A stretch of DNA of 64,000 bases from positions 1-64,000 of the forward strand of contig JAFIEV010000058.1 in NCBI GenBank assembly GCA_020832305.1. Reading direction: 5' to 3'. Positions 1-8,726 of this stretch are shown piece after piece (within the stretch, counting starts at the first letter, position 1; each line of letters begins with the position of its first letter). The translations under genes were made by a program, and so were the position numbers. Source of the stretch: Cyclobacteriaceae bacterium. Its GTDB lineage: Bacteria; Bacteroidota; Bacteroidia; Cytophagales; Cyclobacteriaceae. A model generated the notes under the pieces. That model saw nothing but the letters and a program-made list of their open reading frames with translations, made no database searches and was not told where the DNA came from.

Positions 1-620
1 CGCCAATGGTCCTCGTTTGCAACGAGGACCGGAAACAGAAGCTGTTCTTTTACCAAAAATAATCATAACAGGCACTGTTCGGGATTTGTAATCCACTTCA
101 ACAAAAAGCCCGGAGCTGGTCAACATTTTATTGGTAATGGGGCTGAAGATCAAATTCCATGGAGCTAAACCTATTAGATTTTTGCCGGGTTGCAAACTTC
201 CGCCATGTTTGGGTAGTGTATTTAAATGAAAATCCCGTAGGGATGAAACCTTTGTAGAAAAATCTGATAAGAAGTATGTTGAGCCCTGTAGGGGCGACAC
301 CTATTACACGACAACTAATGCTTTGATTTATAAAAGCATAGTTTCGCACCTACGGCGCTCATCCCTGTAAATGACTGTTTTTCTACAAAGATGCCGCGCC
401 TGCGGCGCTTAGATGTTGCAAAGTAAAACTGTCTATAGTCCTTGTTTGCAACGAGGACTGGCAACGGAAGCTATACATTTACTGAAATAATCATGCATCT
501 ATGCTCTCGTTGGAAATTGAGTCTTTGACGAAACCCCGACTCTCGGGGTGGAGGCTTTGCCGGAATCCCGATTTCGGGGTGGGTAAAGATGTATCCCGAA
601 CGCTATGCTTTTCGGCATTT
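1..620. repeat. Cluster of REP-like palindromes, no gene
   Basis: No credible coding region is visible. Two copies of a 23-base palindrome with 10-base arms around TGC lie at 8-30 and 437-459; the second has one arm mismatch, and about 45 bases after each copy are also related. Shorter hairpins follow different families: ATCCCgtaGGGAT at 232-244, GCCC-tgta-GGGGC near 283-295, CCCCGA/TCGGGG at 534-548 and CCCGA/TCGGG at 567-578. Such mixed palindromes are typical of REP-type elements in Bacteroidota intergenic DNA, which are mobilised by REP-associated tyrosine transposases. No transposase is seen here, so any mobility would be in trans. Confidence 0.7.
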
Positions 621-634
621 CGGTTTCACTTCAA

Positions 635-660
635 CTTGTTGGTGGAATAATACCAACAAG
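635..660. repeat. Inverted repeat TTGTTGG/CCAACAA
   Basis: The arms CTTGTTGG (635-642) and CCAACAAG (653-660) flank a 10-base loop. A palindrome of the same family, with longer perfect arms, occurs at 38829-38854 in the serpin island, so this is a dispersed element and not a terminator of a local gene. Confidence 0.65.
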
Positions 661-673
661 GGTGAGGGATGGT

Positions 674-1185
674 GGGTAACGCTAAAGACCTATAAGGATT
701 TTTAAAACCTTATAGGACGACGTACATTGAAATGGCTTTTTATTTCGCTGTGGCAGAATGTGGTGGACGGTTAACTCTACCACCGTGGCACTGTACACTT
801 TATGTTATATGTCGTTGATTTTCAATGTATTTGCAAGGAAGAAAGCACACGCGGCACGCGTGCGCTAGCTGGGTGGGTAACGCTAAAGACCTATAAGGAT
901 TTTTGAAAACCTTATAGGACGATGTAATTGAAATGGCTTTTTGCTGCGCTGTGTCAGAATGTGGTGAACGGTTAAGTCTAGGCAGGTATCCGCACGTGAC
1001 ACTGTACATTTTATCTTTTATGTCGTTGATTTTCAATGTTTTTGCAGGGAAGAAAGCACAAGTTGCAGGTGTGCTCTAGCAGGGGTAACGCACAAGACCT
1101 ATAAGGATTTTTAAAACCTTATAGGACGACGTACATTGAAATGGCTTTTTATTTCGCTGTGGCTGAATGTGGTGATTGGTTAATA
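674..1185. repeat. Tandem array of an approximately 205-base unit, 2.5 copies
   Basis: Copies begin with GGGTAACGC or GGGTAACGCA at 674, 875 and 1083; the first two spacings are 201 and 208 bases and the third copy is cut off near 1185. Each unit carries an inverted repeat CCTATAAGG / CCTTATAGG around an A/T loop, then a conserved block ending GAATGTGGTG. The two full units also share a block around GTCGTTGATTTTCAATG (812-851 and 1022-1060). Reading frames in the region are not conserved between copies, so it looks noncoding. Confidence 0.75.
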
Positions 1186-1189
1186 CAAT

Positions 1190-1245
1190 CAATTATCAAT
1201 TATCAATTATCAATTATCAATTATCAATTATCAATTATCAATTAT
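1190..1245. repeat. Heptamer tandem repeat CAATTAT x8
   Basis: Eight exact head-to-tail copies of CAATTAT run from 1190 to 1245 and end nine bases from the stop codon of the minus-strand gene at 1254. Copy number in such a tract is prone to slippage. It has no attached replication gene and is probably a simple sequence repeat. Confidence 0.9.
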
Positions 1246-1253
1246 CCATTTAA

Positions 1254-2249
1254 TCAATCCCCACTTTCATGGTGTCGTTTAAGTCCATCATAAAAATACT
1301 GGAAGGTTTTATCTCTGTCCACGTATTTGCAGCGCAGGATTTTTCCATTGGTCTTCTTGAAATCGTAATCCATGTAATAAGTAACCGTAGGGCAATCGAT
1401 TTCCTCCCAGGTTGCGATGTCGGGATCGAGCAGTGCCGCTATATCGCCCAGGTCAAAATAGCCTTTTTTAGGATCCAAGTAATAGCTGTTTTTCAACCTG
1501 TATTCATATAAATATTCCCCTAAGGGGCCATAAGGCCTTACATGCTCCCTGGTTTCCTCTATGGGTCCTGCATATAAATGTGTTCCGGTATCGAAGAGCA
1601 CCAGAGGAAAAGGCGCATGAAACATCATTCTGGCGGCATGCATGTCCCCCTTGATGTTATAGTTATGCGCCCGGTGGGGCCAGGTATTTTCCGTTCGGGC
1701 ATGCCAGAACATAACTACCCTGTTTGCAATTCTGGGGTTGGTAAGATAAGTCGATGCCAGGTCGGTAGCCGATCCGAGACCCACTACCCACAAAGGATTT
1801 TCCGGTGAACACAGCAGCGCCTGCTCTACAATAAAATCGACTCCTTCTGACTTAGAGGGCATGAATTCATATTGCATGGGATGGGCGCCATGTAATACCG
1901 GGTAGCCTCTTGGCATTCCGGCCCTTGCCAAAATCCTGTTGATTTCCCTGACCGACATACCCACACTTTTCGGACCAATCCCTGAGTGGGTATGGTCGTA
2001 ATTGCTACCGACAAATCCGACGATTTCAAAGCGTTCCGTGTATAACAAGGCAAGTGAAATAGCCCATACATCATCAATTTCATTGGTGGCATCACTTACA
2101 ATTAAAACTTTAATTTTCTCTCCCCGGGGCGGTATTTTTGGAACCGATAACTTTTCACCAAAAAATTTATCCTGCTGGGCCATCGCCCCGTAAAAGCTGG
2201 CGCCAAGGATTAACATAACAAGAAGCAGTTTAAAGAAATACCTGATCAT
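1254..2249 (-). CDS. Secreted nucleoside hydrolase-like protein (IUNH superfamily)
   Basis: This 331-residue protein begins with a signal peptide (residues 1-24, ending AMAQ) and should be exported. After it comes DATNEIDDVWAI near residue 53, the calcium and ribose binding motif of inosine-uridine nucleoside hydrolases in its NEIDD variant; the canonical form is DxDxGxDD, so the second Asp is Thr and the Gly is Glu here. A WVVGLGSATDLA segment matches the middle strand of the fold and GDIAALLDPD near residue 275 matches the C-terminal Asp region. The family cleaves N-glycosidic bonds of ribonucleosides, but secreted Bacteroidota members have not been tied to one substrate, so the call is at superfamily level. 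It stands alone, divergent from the Fe-S gene at 2469. Confidence 0.75.
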   Translation of the reverse strand: MIRYFFKLLLVMLILGASFYGAMAQQDKFFGEKLSVPKIPPRGEKIKVLIVSDATNEIDDVWAISLALLYTERFEIVGFVGSNYDHTHSGIGPKSVGMSVREINRILARAGMPRGYPVLHGAHPMQYEFMPSKSEGVDFIVEQALLCSPENPLWVVGLGSATDLASTYLTNPRIANRVVMFWHARTENTWPHRAHNYNIKGDMHAARMMFHAPFPLVLFDTGTHLYAGPIEETREHVRPYGPLGEYLYEYRLKNSYYLDPKKGYFDLGDIAALLDPDIATWEEIDCPTVTYYMDYDFKKTNGKILRCKYVDRDKTFQYFYDGLKRHHESGD

Positions 2250-2378
2250 AATGCTGCGTTAAAATTGCAAAAAGATTGATTTGGGTCTGTAAAAACATAA
2301 TACCTCTGTGAAACATACATAATTGCCTGTTTTCACAAACCATTTCGACGAATCTCCGTTTAGTATGTGTTAATTATA

Positions 2379-2414
2379 TTGGTTTCTGAATAAGTGCAAA
2401 TTTTTATACATTTG
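2379..2414 (+). promoter_or_regulatory. Bacteroidota-type promoter candidate for the IscA-type gene
   Basis: TACATTTG at 2407-2414 is a full match to the Bacteroidota -7 consensus TAnnTTTG, 54 bases before the ATG at 2469. The upstream element is weak: TTGG at 2379-2382 is a few bases too far for optimal spacing. Confidence 0.4.
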
Positions 2415-2468
2415 CAAATTGTTAACTAATTAATCGTTTAGATATAAAATTAATTTGATTTATAAGCT

Positions 2469-2795
2469 ATGATCCAGGTTTCTGAAAAAGCTAAAGACAG
2501 AATTTTTTCCCTGCTTAAAGAAGAGGGAAAAGATGAAAGTTACAATGTAAGGGTATCTGTCAAAGGTGGGGGCTGCTCAGGATTGATGTATGACCTCGGG
2601 TTTGACAATGCCAGGAATGACAATGATCAGGTTTTTGAAGATAATGGTATAAAAATACTGATTGATAAAAGAAGTATTTTATATCTGGCAGGTACTACCC
2701 TCGATTTCACGGATGGATTAAACGGAAAAGGCTTTCAGTTTATCAATCCAAACGCCTCAAGAACCTGTGGATGCGGTGAGAGTTTTGCCGTTTAG
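2469..2795 (+). CDS. Iron-sulfur cluster assembly protein, IscA/ErpA/SufA type
   Basis: A 108-residue protein of normal family length. The three cluster or iron ligands of A-type carriers are present: Cys36 in GGGCSGL and Cys100/Cys102 in the C-terminal CGCGES. A-type carriers accept or pass on Fe-S clusters to apoproteins in the cytoplasm. The gene stands alone with its own promoter candidate and a strong hairpin terminator just after it, not in a suf or isc operon. Which of IscA, SufA or ErpA it equals cannot be decided from sequence alone, so no symbol is given. Confidence 0.93.
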   Translation: MIQVSEKAKDRIFSLLKEEGKDESYNVRVSVKGGGCSGLMYDLGFDNARNDNDQVFEDNGIKILIDKRSILYLAGTTLDFTDGLNGKGFQFINPNASRTCGCGESFAV

Positions 2796-2837
2796 CGTAT
2801 CTCTTATTGTTTGCAGTGAAATAATATTGAAAAAGCC

Positions 2838-2862
2838 GGCCTTCATTGAAGGCCTTTTTTTT
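2838..2862. terminator. Bidirectional terminator between converging genes
   Basis: GGCCTTCA / TGAAGGCC (2838-2854) is a perfect hairpin followed by eight T on the plus strand, serving the gene ending at 2795. On the minus strand it is followed by a short T run that could also end the PurF-like transcript, whose stop codon touches it. Confidence 0.85.
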
Positions 2863-4747
2863 AATAGGCCCTAACAAGCTTCCCTTCCATAAAATTCACA
2901 AAGGCCCTGTTAACTACGCGGTTTCCTCCTATGGTTGGATAATCACCGGTAAAATACCAGTCTCCCAAATGAGAAGGACAGGCTTTGTGCAGGCTGCTTA
3001 CCGATTGATATACAATTTCTACTTTGGCCTTTACTTCCGGTGGTGTAACTATTTCTGCGATTTTAGCTGAGATTTGTTCATCAGTAAATGGTGCATATAA
3101 TTCCTTGACGTAGTTAGGCACATTTTTCTGCCCTTTTGATGCAACGCATTTATCGTAAACTTCGCCAAGCTTATAGGTCATATTATGATCTTTTAACAGC
3201 TCTAGCATTGCCCTGAAGGCCACAAATTCTTTCATTTTCGACATGTCAATACCATAACAGTCGGGATATCTGATTTGCGGTGCCGAAGATACAATTACAA
3301 TTTTCTTGGGCCTGAGCTTATCGAGAAGTTTAAGTATAGATTTTTCCAGGGTTGTGCCCCTTACGATAGAGTCATCGACCACTACGATGGTATCGCGGTC
3401 TTTTTTCACAACTTCATAGGTGGTGTCATAGACATGCTCTACCAGGTCATCGCGATGATCGTCGTCTGTTATAAAAGTTCTGAGCTTGGCATCTTTTACC
3501 ACAAGTTTTTCTACCCGGGGCCGAAGCGCCAGCAGATCATCAATGCTTTCGAGTGTGGGTTTATTATCTATAAGTACATCCTTTCGCAGTCTGATGATAT
3601 AGTCTTCAATACCAGTTAAAAGACCTAAAAAAGCCGTTTCGGCGGTATTGGGGATGTAGGAAAAAATGGTATTGCGGATATCGAAATTAATGGATTTCAG
3701 AATTTTTGGCACGAGGAGTGTACCTAATTTCCTTCTTTCACTGTAAATATCAGGATCTGAACCTCTTGAGAAATAAATTCTTTCAAAACTACAGGACTTT
3801 TTCTGTATAGGTTCAAGAATTTTTGTTTCGGTAAAATTTCCTGCTTTATCAATCACTAAGGCATAGCCTGGCTTTATTTCTTTAATTTCACTATATTCGA
3901 CATCAAAGGCTGTTTTTATCGGAGGCTTTTCCGATGCAATCACTACTACTTCTTCATCTGCATAGTAGTAAGTCGGACGTATACCGGCAGGGTCTCTTAC
4001 AACAAAAGAGGCACCATGCCCCGTAACACCTGCCATGGCATAACCCCCGTCAAAATCTTTACATGACCTGCGAAGTACACGGCCAAGGTCAATTTCGTTT
4101 TCAATAATATTGGTAATTTCCTGATTGGAGTATTGCGTTTTTAGCTTATCAAAAATTTCCTGGTTTTCGATATCCAGAAAATGGCCTATTTTCTCCATCA
4201 CAGTTACGGTATCCGCCATTTCTTTGGGGTGCTGTCCCAGGCGAACCAAAACATCGAAAAGTTCGTCTACATTGGTCATATTGAAATTACCCGCAACTGC
4301 CAGGTTTCTGCTTCGCCAGTTATTCTGCCGGAGCATGGGATGTGTGCTTTCAATAGAATTTTTACCATGTGTGCCATAGCGCAAATGCCCAAGCCATACT
4401 TCTCCGGTAAAGGCTACATTCTCCATGAGCCAATTGGCATCATAAAATGCATCCTTATTTTCTTTGTAGGCTTTTTTAAATCTTTTGGTGATTTTGGAGA
4501 AGATTTCAATAATCGGGCGGGGGTCTACTGAGCGATAGCGGCTTATATATCGGGTTCCGGGGCTTACATCAATTTTTATATTTACAATACCTGCACCATC
4601 CTGACCCCGGTTGTGCTGCTTTTCCATCAGCAGCATCATTTTATTAACGGCAAACATAGGGGTGCCGTACTTATCGATATAGTATTGCAAAGGTTTTCGC
4701 AACCTTATAAAAGCAATACCACATTCGTGCTTTATTACATCACTCAT
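2861..4747 (-). CDS. Amidophosphoribosyltransferase-like protein, long Bacteroidota form
   Basis: The 628-residue protein has a class II glutamine amidotransferase domain at the N-terminus, with Cys9 in HECGIAFIR as the probable nucleophile after removal of an eight-residue propeptide, followed by QHNRGQDGAG and GHLRYGTHG. The C-terminal phosphoribosyltransferase domain carries the PRPP loop VVVDDSIVRGTT at 455-466. PurF makes 5-phosphoribosylamine in the first step of purine synthesis. Ordinary PurF is about 470-510 residues; here extra sequence lies in the N-terminal domain and between the domains. Many Bacteroidota carry such a long paralogue alongside a normal PurF, so whether this one makes phosphoribosylamine is uncertain. 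It is monocistronic here. Confidence 0.8.
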   Translation of the reverse strand: MSDVIKHECGIAFIRLRKPLQYYIDKYGTPMFAVNKMMLLMEKQHNRGQDGAGIVNIKIDVSPGTRYISRYRSVDPRPIIEIFSKITKRFKKAYKENKDAFYDANWLMENVAFTGEVWLGHLRYGTHGKNSIESTHPMLRQNNWRSRNLAVAGNFNMTNVDELFDVLVRLGQHPKEMADTVTVMEKIGHFLDIENQEIFDKLKTQYSNQEITNIIENEIDLGRVLRRSCKDFDGGYAMAGVTGHGASFVVRDPAGIRPTYYYADEEVVVIASEKPPIKTAFDVEYSEIKEIKPGYALVIDKAGNFTETKILEPIQKKSCSFERIYFSRGSDPDIYSERRKLGTLLVPKILKSINFDIRNTIFSYIPNTAETAFLGLLTGIEDYIIRLRKDVLIDNKPTLESIDDLLALRPRVEKLVVKDAKLRTFITDDDHRDDLVEHVYDTTYEVVKKDRDTIVVVDDSIVRGTTLEKSILKLLDKLRPKKIVIVSSAPQIRYPDCYGIDMSKMKEFVAFRAMLELLKDHNMTYKLGEVYDKCVASKGQKNVPNYVKELYAPFTDEQISAKIAEIVTPPEVKAKVEIVYQSVSSLHKACPSHLGDWYFTGDYPTIGGNRVVNRAFVNFMEGKLVRAY

Positions 4748-4904
4748 TGGCCGCTATTAAAATACAAAAATAACACCTTCATTCAAGCCATACAAATTAA
4801 TTGTTAAATCAAGGTAAACTCAAAATTAACAAAAAGCACTACAAGCTTATTCTTCAGCCCATTAGGCTGAAATGTATTTCCAAATTAGTGCATTCATACA
4901 GATA

Positions 4905-5525
4905 TTAGCCCGGCAAGGCAAACATGGGCATAGTCTGTATTGCACTATCAGGATATAGTTTTTCCAGCAGGCTCTTTTCATCCTGCATCATTTGGTTATA
5001 ATCCCTTACGTGATTGTCATAATGTATTCTGAAAAGGAGCAGGTTCCCATTTTTTTCACTTATATCAGAAATCAGCTCCTGCATCAGGCCATATTTTTCA
5101 AACTCCGGATGAGTACGGGCATATTGAACGACCTGATAGGTGACATCTGAGGAAAAATCATCGTACTGGTCAATGAGATCTGAGTCCATCATGCTAAACT
5201 GGTCGTAACGGAATGCATGCAAGGAGTCAACCAGCTTTATTAATCTGTTGTATTCGTCTACATCGTATACACCTGTATATGAAACTTCAAGAAGCAGGCG
5301 CTTCATGTAAAACAGTTTTTCATCATCATCCTGAATCATTCTGTTCCACGCAGCATTGACGCTGTCTTTTACAGTAACAAATGCATGTGCTACTGAATCT
5401 GTATATGCCTTGCTTTTCTCTGAAGATTCAGGCGCTGAACATTGAAAAAGAACAGCCAATGCGAGGGGAATTACCAGCATCCGGATCCATAACCCCGATG
5501 TATTTTTACTTTCGACGATTGACAT
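4905..5525 (-). CDS. Putative lipoprotein, unknown function
   Basis: A 206-residue protein with a hydrophobic N-terminal stretch and lipobox LAVLFQC, so Cys29 is the likely lipidated residue; a shorter start at Met16 would give a more typical signal peptide. The rest is acidic and predicted helical, with no motif I recognise. It lies downstream of the sucA-sucB-lpd operon on the same strand but is cut off from it by a terminator at 5620-5646, so a shared transcript is unlikely. Confidence 0.7.
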   Translation of the reverse strand: MSIVESKNTSGLWIRMLVIPLALAVLFQCSAPESSEKSKAYTDSVAHAFVTVKDSVNAAWNRMIQDDDEKLFYMKRLLLEVSYTGVYDVDEYNRLIKLVDSLHAFRYDQFSMMDSDLIDQYDDFSSDVTYQVVQYARTHPEFEKYGLMQELISDISEKNGNLLLFRIHYDNHVRDYNQMMQDEKSLLEKLYPDSAIQTMPMFALPG

Positions 5526-5614
5526 GCGATAAAACGATAATTTAAAATTAAATAAAGGCCATTTCCCAGGCTGTAAAATCGTATACCAGGATGGTTTCCA
5601 GCAGCAATCTAAAC

Positions 5615-5646
5615 AAAAAGCCTTGCAGTATGAGTACTTGCAAGAC
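5615..5646 (-). terminator. Terminator of the sucA-sucB-lpd operon
   Basis: On the minus strand an 8-base-pair stem, GTCTTGCA pairing with TGCAAGGC, closes a loop of about 11 bases and is followed by TTTTTG. It begins 15 bases after the lpd stop codon. Confidence 0.75.
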
Positions 5647-5661
5647 TTTATTTTGTTTGTG

Positions 5662-7062
5662 TTAAATATGCAAGGCCCTGTTTCCCGTGGCGGCCAGACA
5701 GGCTTCTTTCAAGGCCTCTGTAAATGTCGGATGCGCATGTGACATGCGCGCGATATCTTCTGCGCTGGCCCTGTATTCCATAGCTACTACGGCTTCGGCA
5801 ATCATATCAGCCGCACGGGGCCCGATGATATGTACGCCAAGTATTTCATCGGTTTCCTTATCTGCCAGTACTTTCACCTGGCCATCAAGATCCATACTGG
5901 CCCTGGCCCTGCCCGATGCTTTAAAAGGAAAAGATCCTTTGTTATAGGCAATTTTCTTCTCTTTCAATTCTTCTTCGGTATGGCCCACCGATGCTACTTC
6001 AGGCCAGGTATATACCACACCCGGAATCAGGAGATAATTGATGTGAGGCTTCTGACCGGCTATGGTTTCAGCGACAAAAATGCCTTCTTCTTCTGCCTTA
6101 TGGGCAAGCATGGCGCCCTTGATCACATCGCCGATGGCGTAGATATTATCTGCTCCGGTGCGCAGATGATCATCGACCTCTACCCTGCCTTTATCATCGG
6201 TTTTTACCGAAGTATTTTCAAGGCCCAGGCCTTCGGTGTAAGGTTTGCGACCAACAGATACCAGGCAATAATCTGCTTTCCATTCTACCTGCTCGCCTTT
6301 TGGGTTTTCGGCTTTTACCGTTACCTCTTTACCCTTGGCCTCTACGGCCGTTACCTTATGGCTCAGATAAAAATCCATATCGTGTTTGCGCAGGGCTCTC
6401 TGCAAATCTTTGCCCATGGTGCGATCCATGGTAGGAATAATGCTGTCCATATATTCCACAATCGACACTTTAGAGCCCAATCTGGCATAGACCGATCCCA
6501 TCTCCATACCAATGACCCCACCTCCGATTACGATCATATGTTTGGGAACTTCTTTGAGTTCAAGGGCCTCGGTACTGGTGATGACCCTTTTTTTGTCAAT
6601 ATTGATAAATGGTAAAGAAGCGGGTTTTGAGCCTGTAGCTATAATCGAGTATTTAAACTCCAGACTTTTTTCACCACCTTCATTGAGCTTTATTTTTACT
6701 TTGGAATTGCTTTCAAACGAGCCGTGGCCGTAAAAAACATCAATTTTATTTTTTTTCATCAGGAACTGAATCCCTTCCACGGTTTGTTTTACAACATCGC
6801 CCTTTCTTTTCACCATTTGTTTAAGGTTCACTTTAAGGTTACTCAGTTCGATGCCATGTTCTTTAAAGGAATGAACGGCATTGTGGTAATGTTCGCTGCT
6901 ATCGAGCATGGCTTTGGAAGGAATACATCCAACATTGAGACAGGTGCCTCCGAGGCTGTTATATCTTTCTACCAGGGCAGTTTTCATACCCAGTTGGGCG
7001 CTGCGGATGGCTGCCACATAACCCCCGGGTCCCGACCCTATTACTATTACATCATAATTCAT
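5662..7062 (-). CDS. lpd: Dihydrolipoyl dehydrogenase (E3)
   Basis: This 466-residue flavoprotein reoxidises dihydrolipoamide on the E2 subunit and passes electrons to NAD. The FAD-binding GSGPGG is at 9-14, the redox disulfide is Cys41/Cys46 in GGTCLNVGC, the NAD-binding IGGGVIGMEMG follows near residue 180, and the active-site HAHPTFTEA dyad lies near the C-terminus. I chose the ATG at 7062, which puts the first beta strand at the N-terminus as in the family; the frame stays open to 7128 but those 22 residues look like leader. It is the last gene of sucA-sucB-lpd, 90 bases after sucB, and is followed by a terminator. It probably also serves other 2-oxoacid dehydrogenases. Confidence 0.96.
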   Translation of the reverse strand: MNYDVIVIGSGPGGYVAAIRSAQLGMKTALVERYNSLGGTCLNVGCIPSKAMLDSSEHYHNAVHSFKEHGIELSNLKVNLKQMVKRKGDVVKQTVEGIQFLMKKNKIDVFYGHGSFESNSKVKIKLNEGGEKSLEFKYSIIATGSKPASLPFINIDKKRVITSTEALELKEVPKHMIVIGGGVIGMEMGSVYARLGSKVSIVEYMDSIIPTMDRTMGKDLQRALRKHDMDFYLSHKVTAVEAKGKEVTVKAENPKGEQVEWKADYCLVSVGRKPYTEGLGLENTSVKTDDKGRVEVDDHLRTGADNIYAIGDVIKGAMLAHKAEEEGIFVAETIAGQKPHINYLLIPGVVYTWPEVASVGHTEEELKEKKIAYNKGSFPFKASGRARASMDLDGQVKVLADKETDEILGVHIIGPRAADMIAEAVVAMEYRASAEDIARMSHAHPTFTEALKEACLAATGNRALHI

Positions 7063-7152
7063 GTTACTGGTATTTATGTGCTGTGGTTGAATAAGCACTG
7101 TTAAACGGGAAAGATTAGCTCTTCCCATTTTGATTTCTCTATAACTATTTTT

Positions 7153-8703
7153 TTAAACCCCTAACAATAAGCGGGTAGGATCTTCGAGTATTTGCTTTAC
7201 CCTAACCAGAAAACTCACTGACTCACGTCCGTCTATGGTTCTGTGATCGTAAGATAAAGCCACATACATCATTGGTCTGATGACGACTTCACCATTAATA
7301 GCCACCGGTCGCTCAACAATGTTGTGCATGCCCAAAATTCCTGACTGAGGTGCATTAATAATAGGCGTTGACATCATGGAGCCAAAAACACCTCCATTGG
7401 TAATGGTAAAAGTTCCCCCCTGCATTTCATCAATACTGAGTTTATTATCTCTGGCACGGGTGGCCAGTCTGATGATTTCTTTTTCGATCTGATCAAAACT
7501 CATTTGCTCGGCATTTCTGATTACCGGTACCACCAGGCCTCTGGGCGTAGAAACCGCAATGGATATATCGCAGTAATGATGGTACACTATTTCTTCACCA
7601 TCGATTTTGGCATTTACCGCCGGCCAGTCCTGCAAGGCAACGCATACGGCCTTCACAAAAAAGGACATAAATCCAAGGTTTATTTCGTATTTCTCCTTGA
7701 AAGTCTCTTTGTAGCGGCTTCGTATTTCCATGATTGGCTTCATGTCTACCTCGTTAAAGGTAGTGAGCATGGCCGTTTCATTTTTTACTGACACCAACCT
7801 TCGCGAGATGGTTTTGCGAAGTTGCGTCATTTTTTCACGCTTCTCATCGCGATCCCCTTTCGGTACAGGCGCTGTCTCCTGCTTTTTATCAGCTTCTCCG
7901 GAAGCAGGCCTGGCTTCATTTTTAACAGCCTTTAATGCATCTTCTTTGGTAATGCGTCCGTCTACGCCGGTTCCTTTTACCTGTTTGGCCTCAATTCCTT
8001 TTTCTGCCAGTATTTTGGCAGCCGCCGGTGAGGCATGACCGGTAGCATATGACGATATATTATGGCGGGTGGTGGATGAGCCGGTTTCTTCGGGGGCATG
8101 GGGCACATCCTCTGAACGCTCCATTTCTCCTTCCATTTCTTCGATACGGCAGATTAAGTCACCTATTCCCAGGGTAGTACCGGCTTCGGCAACTATTTCG
8201 AGCAGACCCTGCCCTTCGGCGGTGAGTTCAAATGTAGCCTTATCCGATTCTATCTCCGCAATTACCTCATCAAGAACAACGAGATCTCCCGACTTTTTCA
8301 TCCAGGTGGCAATGGTAACTTCTGAAATGGATTCGCCTACTGAAGGCACTTTCATTTCAATGACCTTACCTGTTTTTGATGGCCCTGAAGAATCTTTTGA
8401 CTTTCCTGGTTTTTCATCTTTTTTGGCTTCGTCTTTTTTTCCGGAATTATCAGATTTACCATTGGAAGCACTTTCATCTATGCTGCATATTATATCTCCC
8501 ACACTTAGCGTATCACCTTCTGATGCTTTGTGAATCAACTTTCCAGCGGCTTCTGCATTAAGTTCAAAGGTAGCTTTGTCAGATTCCAGCTCTGCCAGAG
8601 GATCGTCCATTTCAACATATTCGCCATCCTGTTTCAGCCATTTATAAATTGTAACTTCAGTAATAGACTCTCCTACGGCGGGCACTTTTATATCTAAACT
8701 CAT
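7153..8703 (-). CDS. sucB: Dihydrolipoyllysine succinyltransferase (E2 of 2-oxoglutarate dehydrogenase), two lipoyl domains
   Basis: A 516-residue E2. It has two lipoyl domains in tandem, with lipoyl-lysines Lys43 and Lys155 each inside ESDKATFEL, where most succinyltransferase E2s carry one. A Lys/Ser/Asp-rich linker joins them. A peripheral subunit-binding domain follows (about 223-258), then the catalytic domain with active-site His487 and Asp491 in DHRTIDG. It transfers succinyl groups from lipoamide to CoA and forms the core of the complex. Position 23 bases after sucA and before lpd supports 2-oxoglutarate rather than pyruvate as the pathway. Confidence 0.95.
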   Translation of the reverse strand: MSLDIKVPAVGESITEVTIYKWLKQDGEYVEMDDPLAELESDKATFELNAEAAGKLIHKASEGDTLSVGDIICSIDESASNGKSDNSGKKDEAKKDEKPGKSKDSSGPSKTGKVIEMKVPSVGESISEVTIATWMKKSGDLVVLDEVIAEIESDKATFELTAEGQGLLEIVAEAGTTLGIGDLICRIEEMEGEMERSEDVPHAPEETGSSTTRHNISSYATGHASPAAAKILAEKGIEAKQVKGTGVDGRITKEDALKAVKNEARPASGEADKKQETAPVPKGDRDEKREKMTQLRKTISRRLVSVKNETAMLTTFNEVDMKPIMEIRSRYKETFKEKYEINLGFMSFFVKAVCVALQDWPAVNAKIDGEEIVYHHYCDISIAVSTPRGLVVPVIRNAEQMSFDQIEKEIIRLATRARDNKLSIDEMQGGTFTITNGGVFGSMMSTPIINAPQSGILGMHNIVERPVAINGEVVIRPMMYVALSYDHRTIDGRESVSFLVRVKQILEDPTRLLLGV

Positions 8704-8726
8704 AATAATTTTGTCGGGTTATCGAA

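Noticed and set aside
128-349. Small protein on the minus strand in the REP region
   Set aside because: It runs through palindromic repeats, has no family resemblance and no upstream signal.
800-1036. 78-codon frame in the tandem repeats
   Set aside because: It is not conserved between repeat copies and spans the repeat boundary.
674-1185. CRISPR array
   Set aside because: The units are about 200 bases and similar throughout, not short repeats separated by unique spacers of constant length, and no cas gene is present.
674-1185. Integron attC array
   Set aside because: The GTTAAC-like words inside the units do not form the paired R'/R'' core sites with RYYYAAC and GTTRRRY, and there is no integrase.
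1190-1245. Iterons of a replication origin
   Set aside because: The CAATTAT tract is a pure simple repeat next to a hydrolase gene, with no replication protein gene or DnaA-box cluster around it.
7063-7128. Longer start for lpd
   Set aside because: The extra 22 residues precede the conserved first beta strand and have no counterpart in the family.
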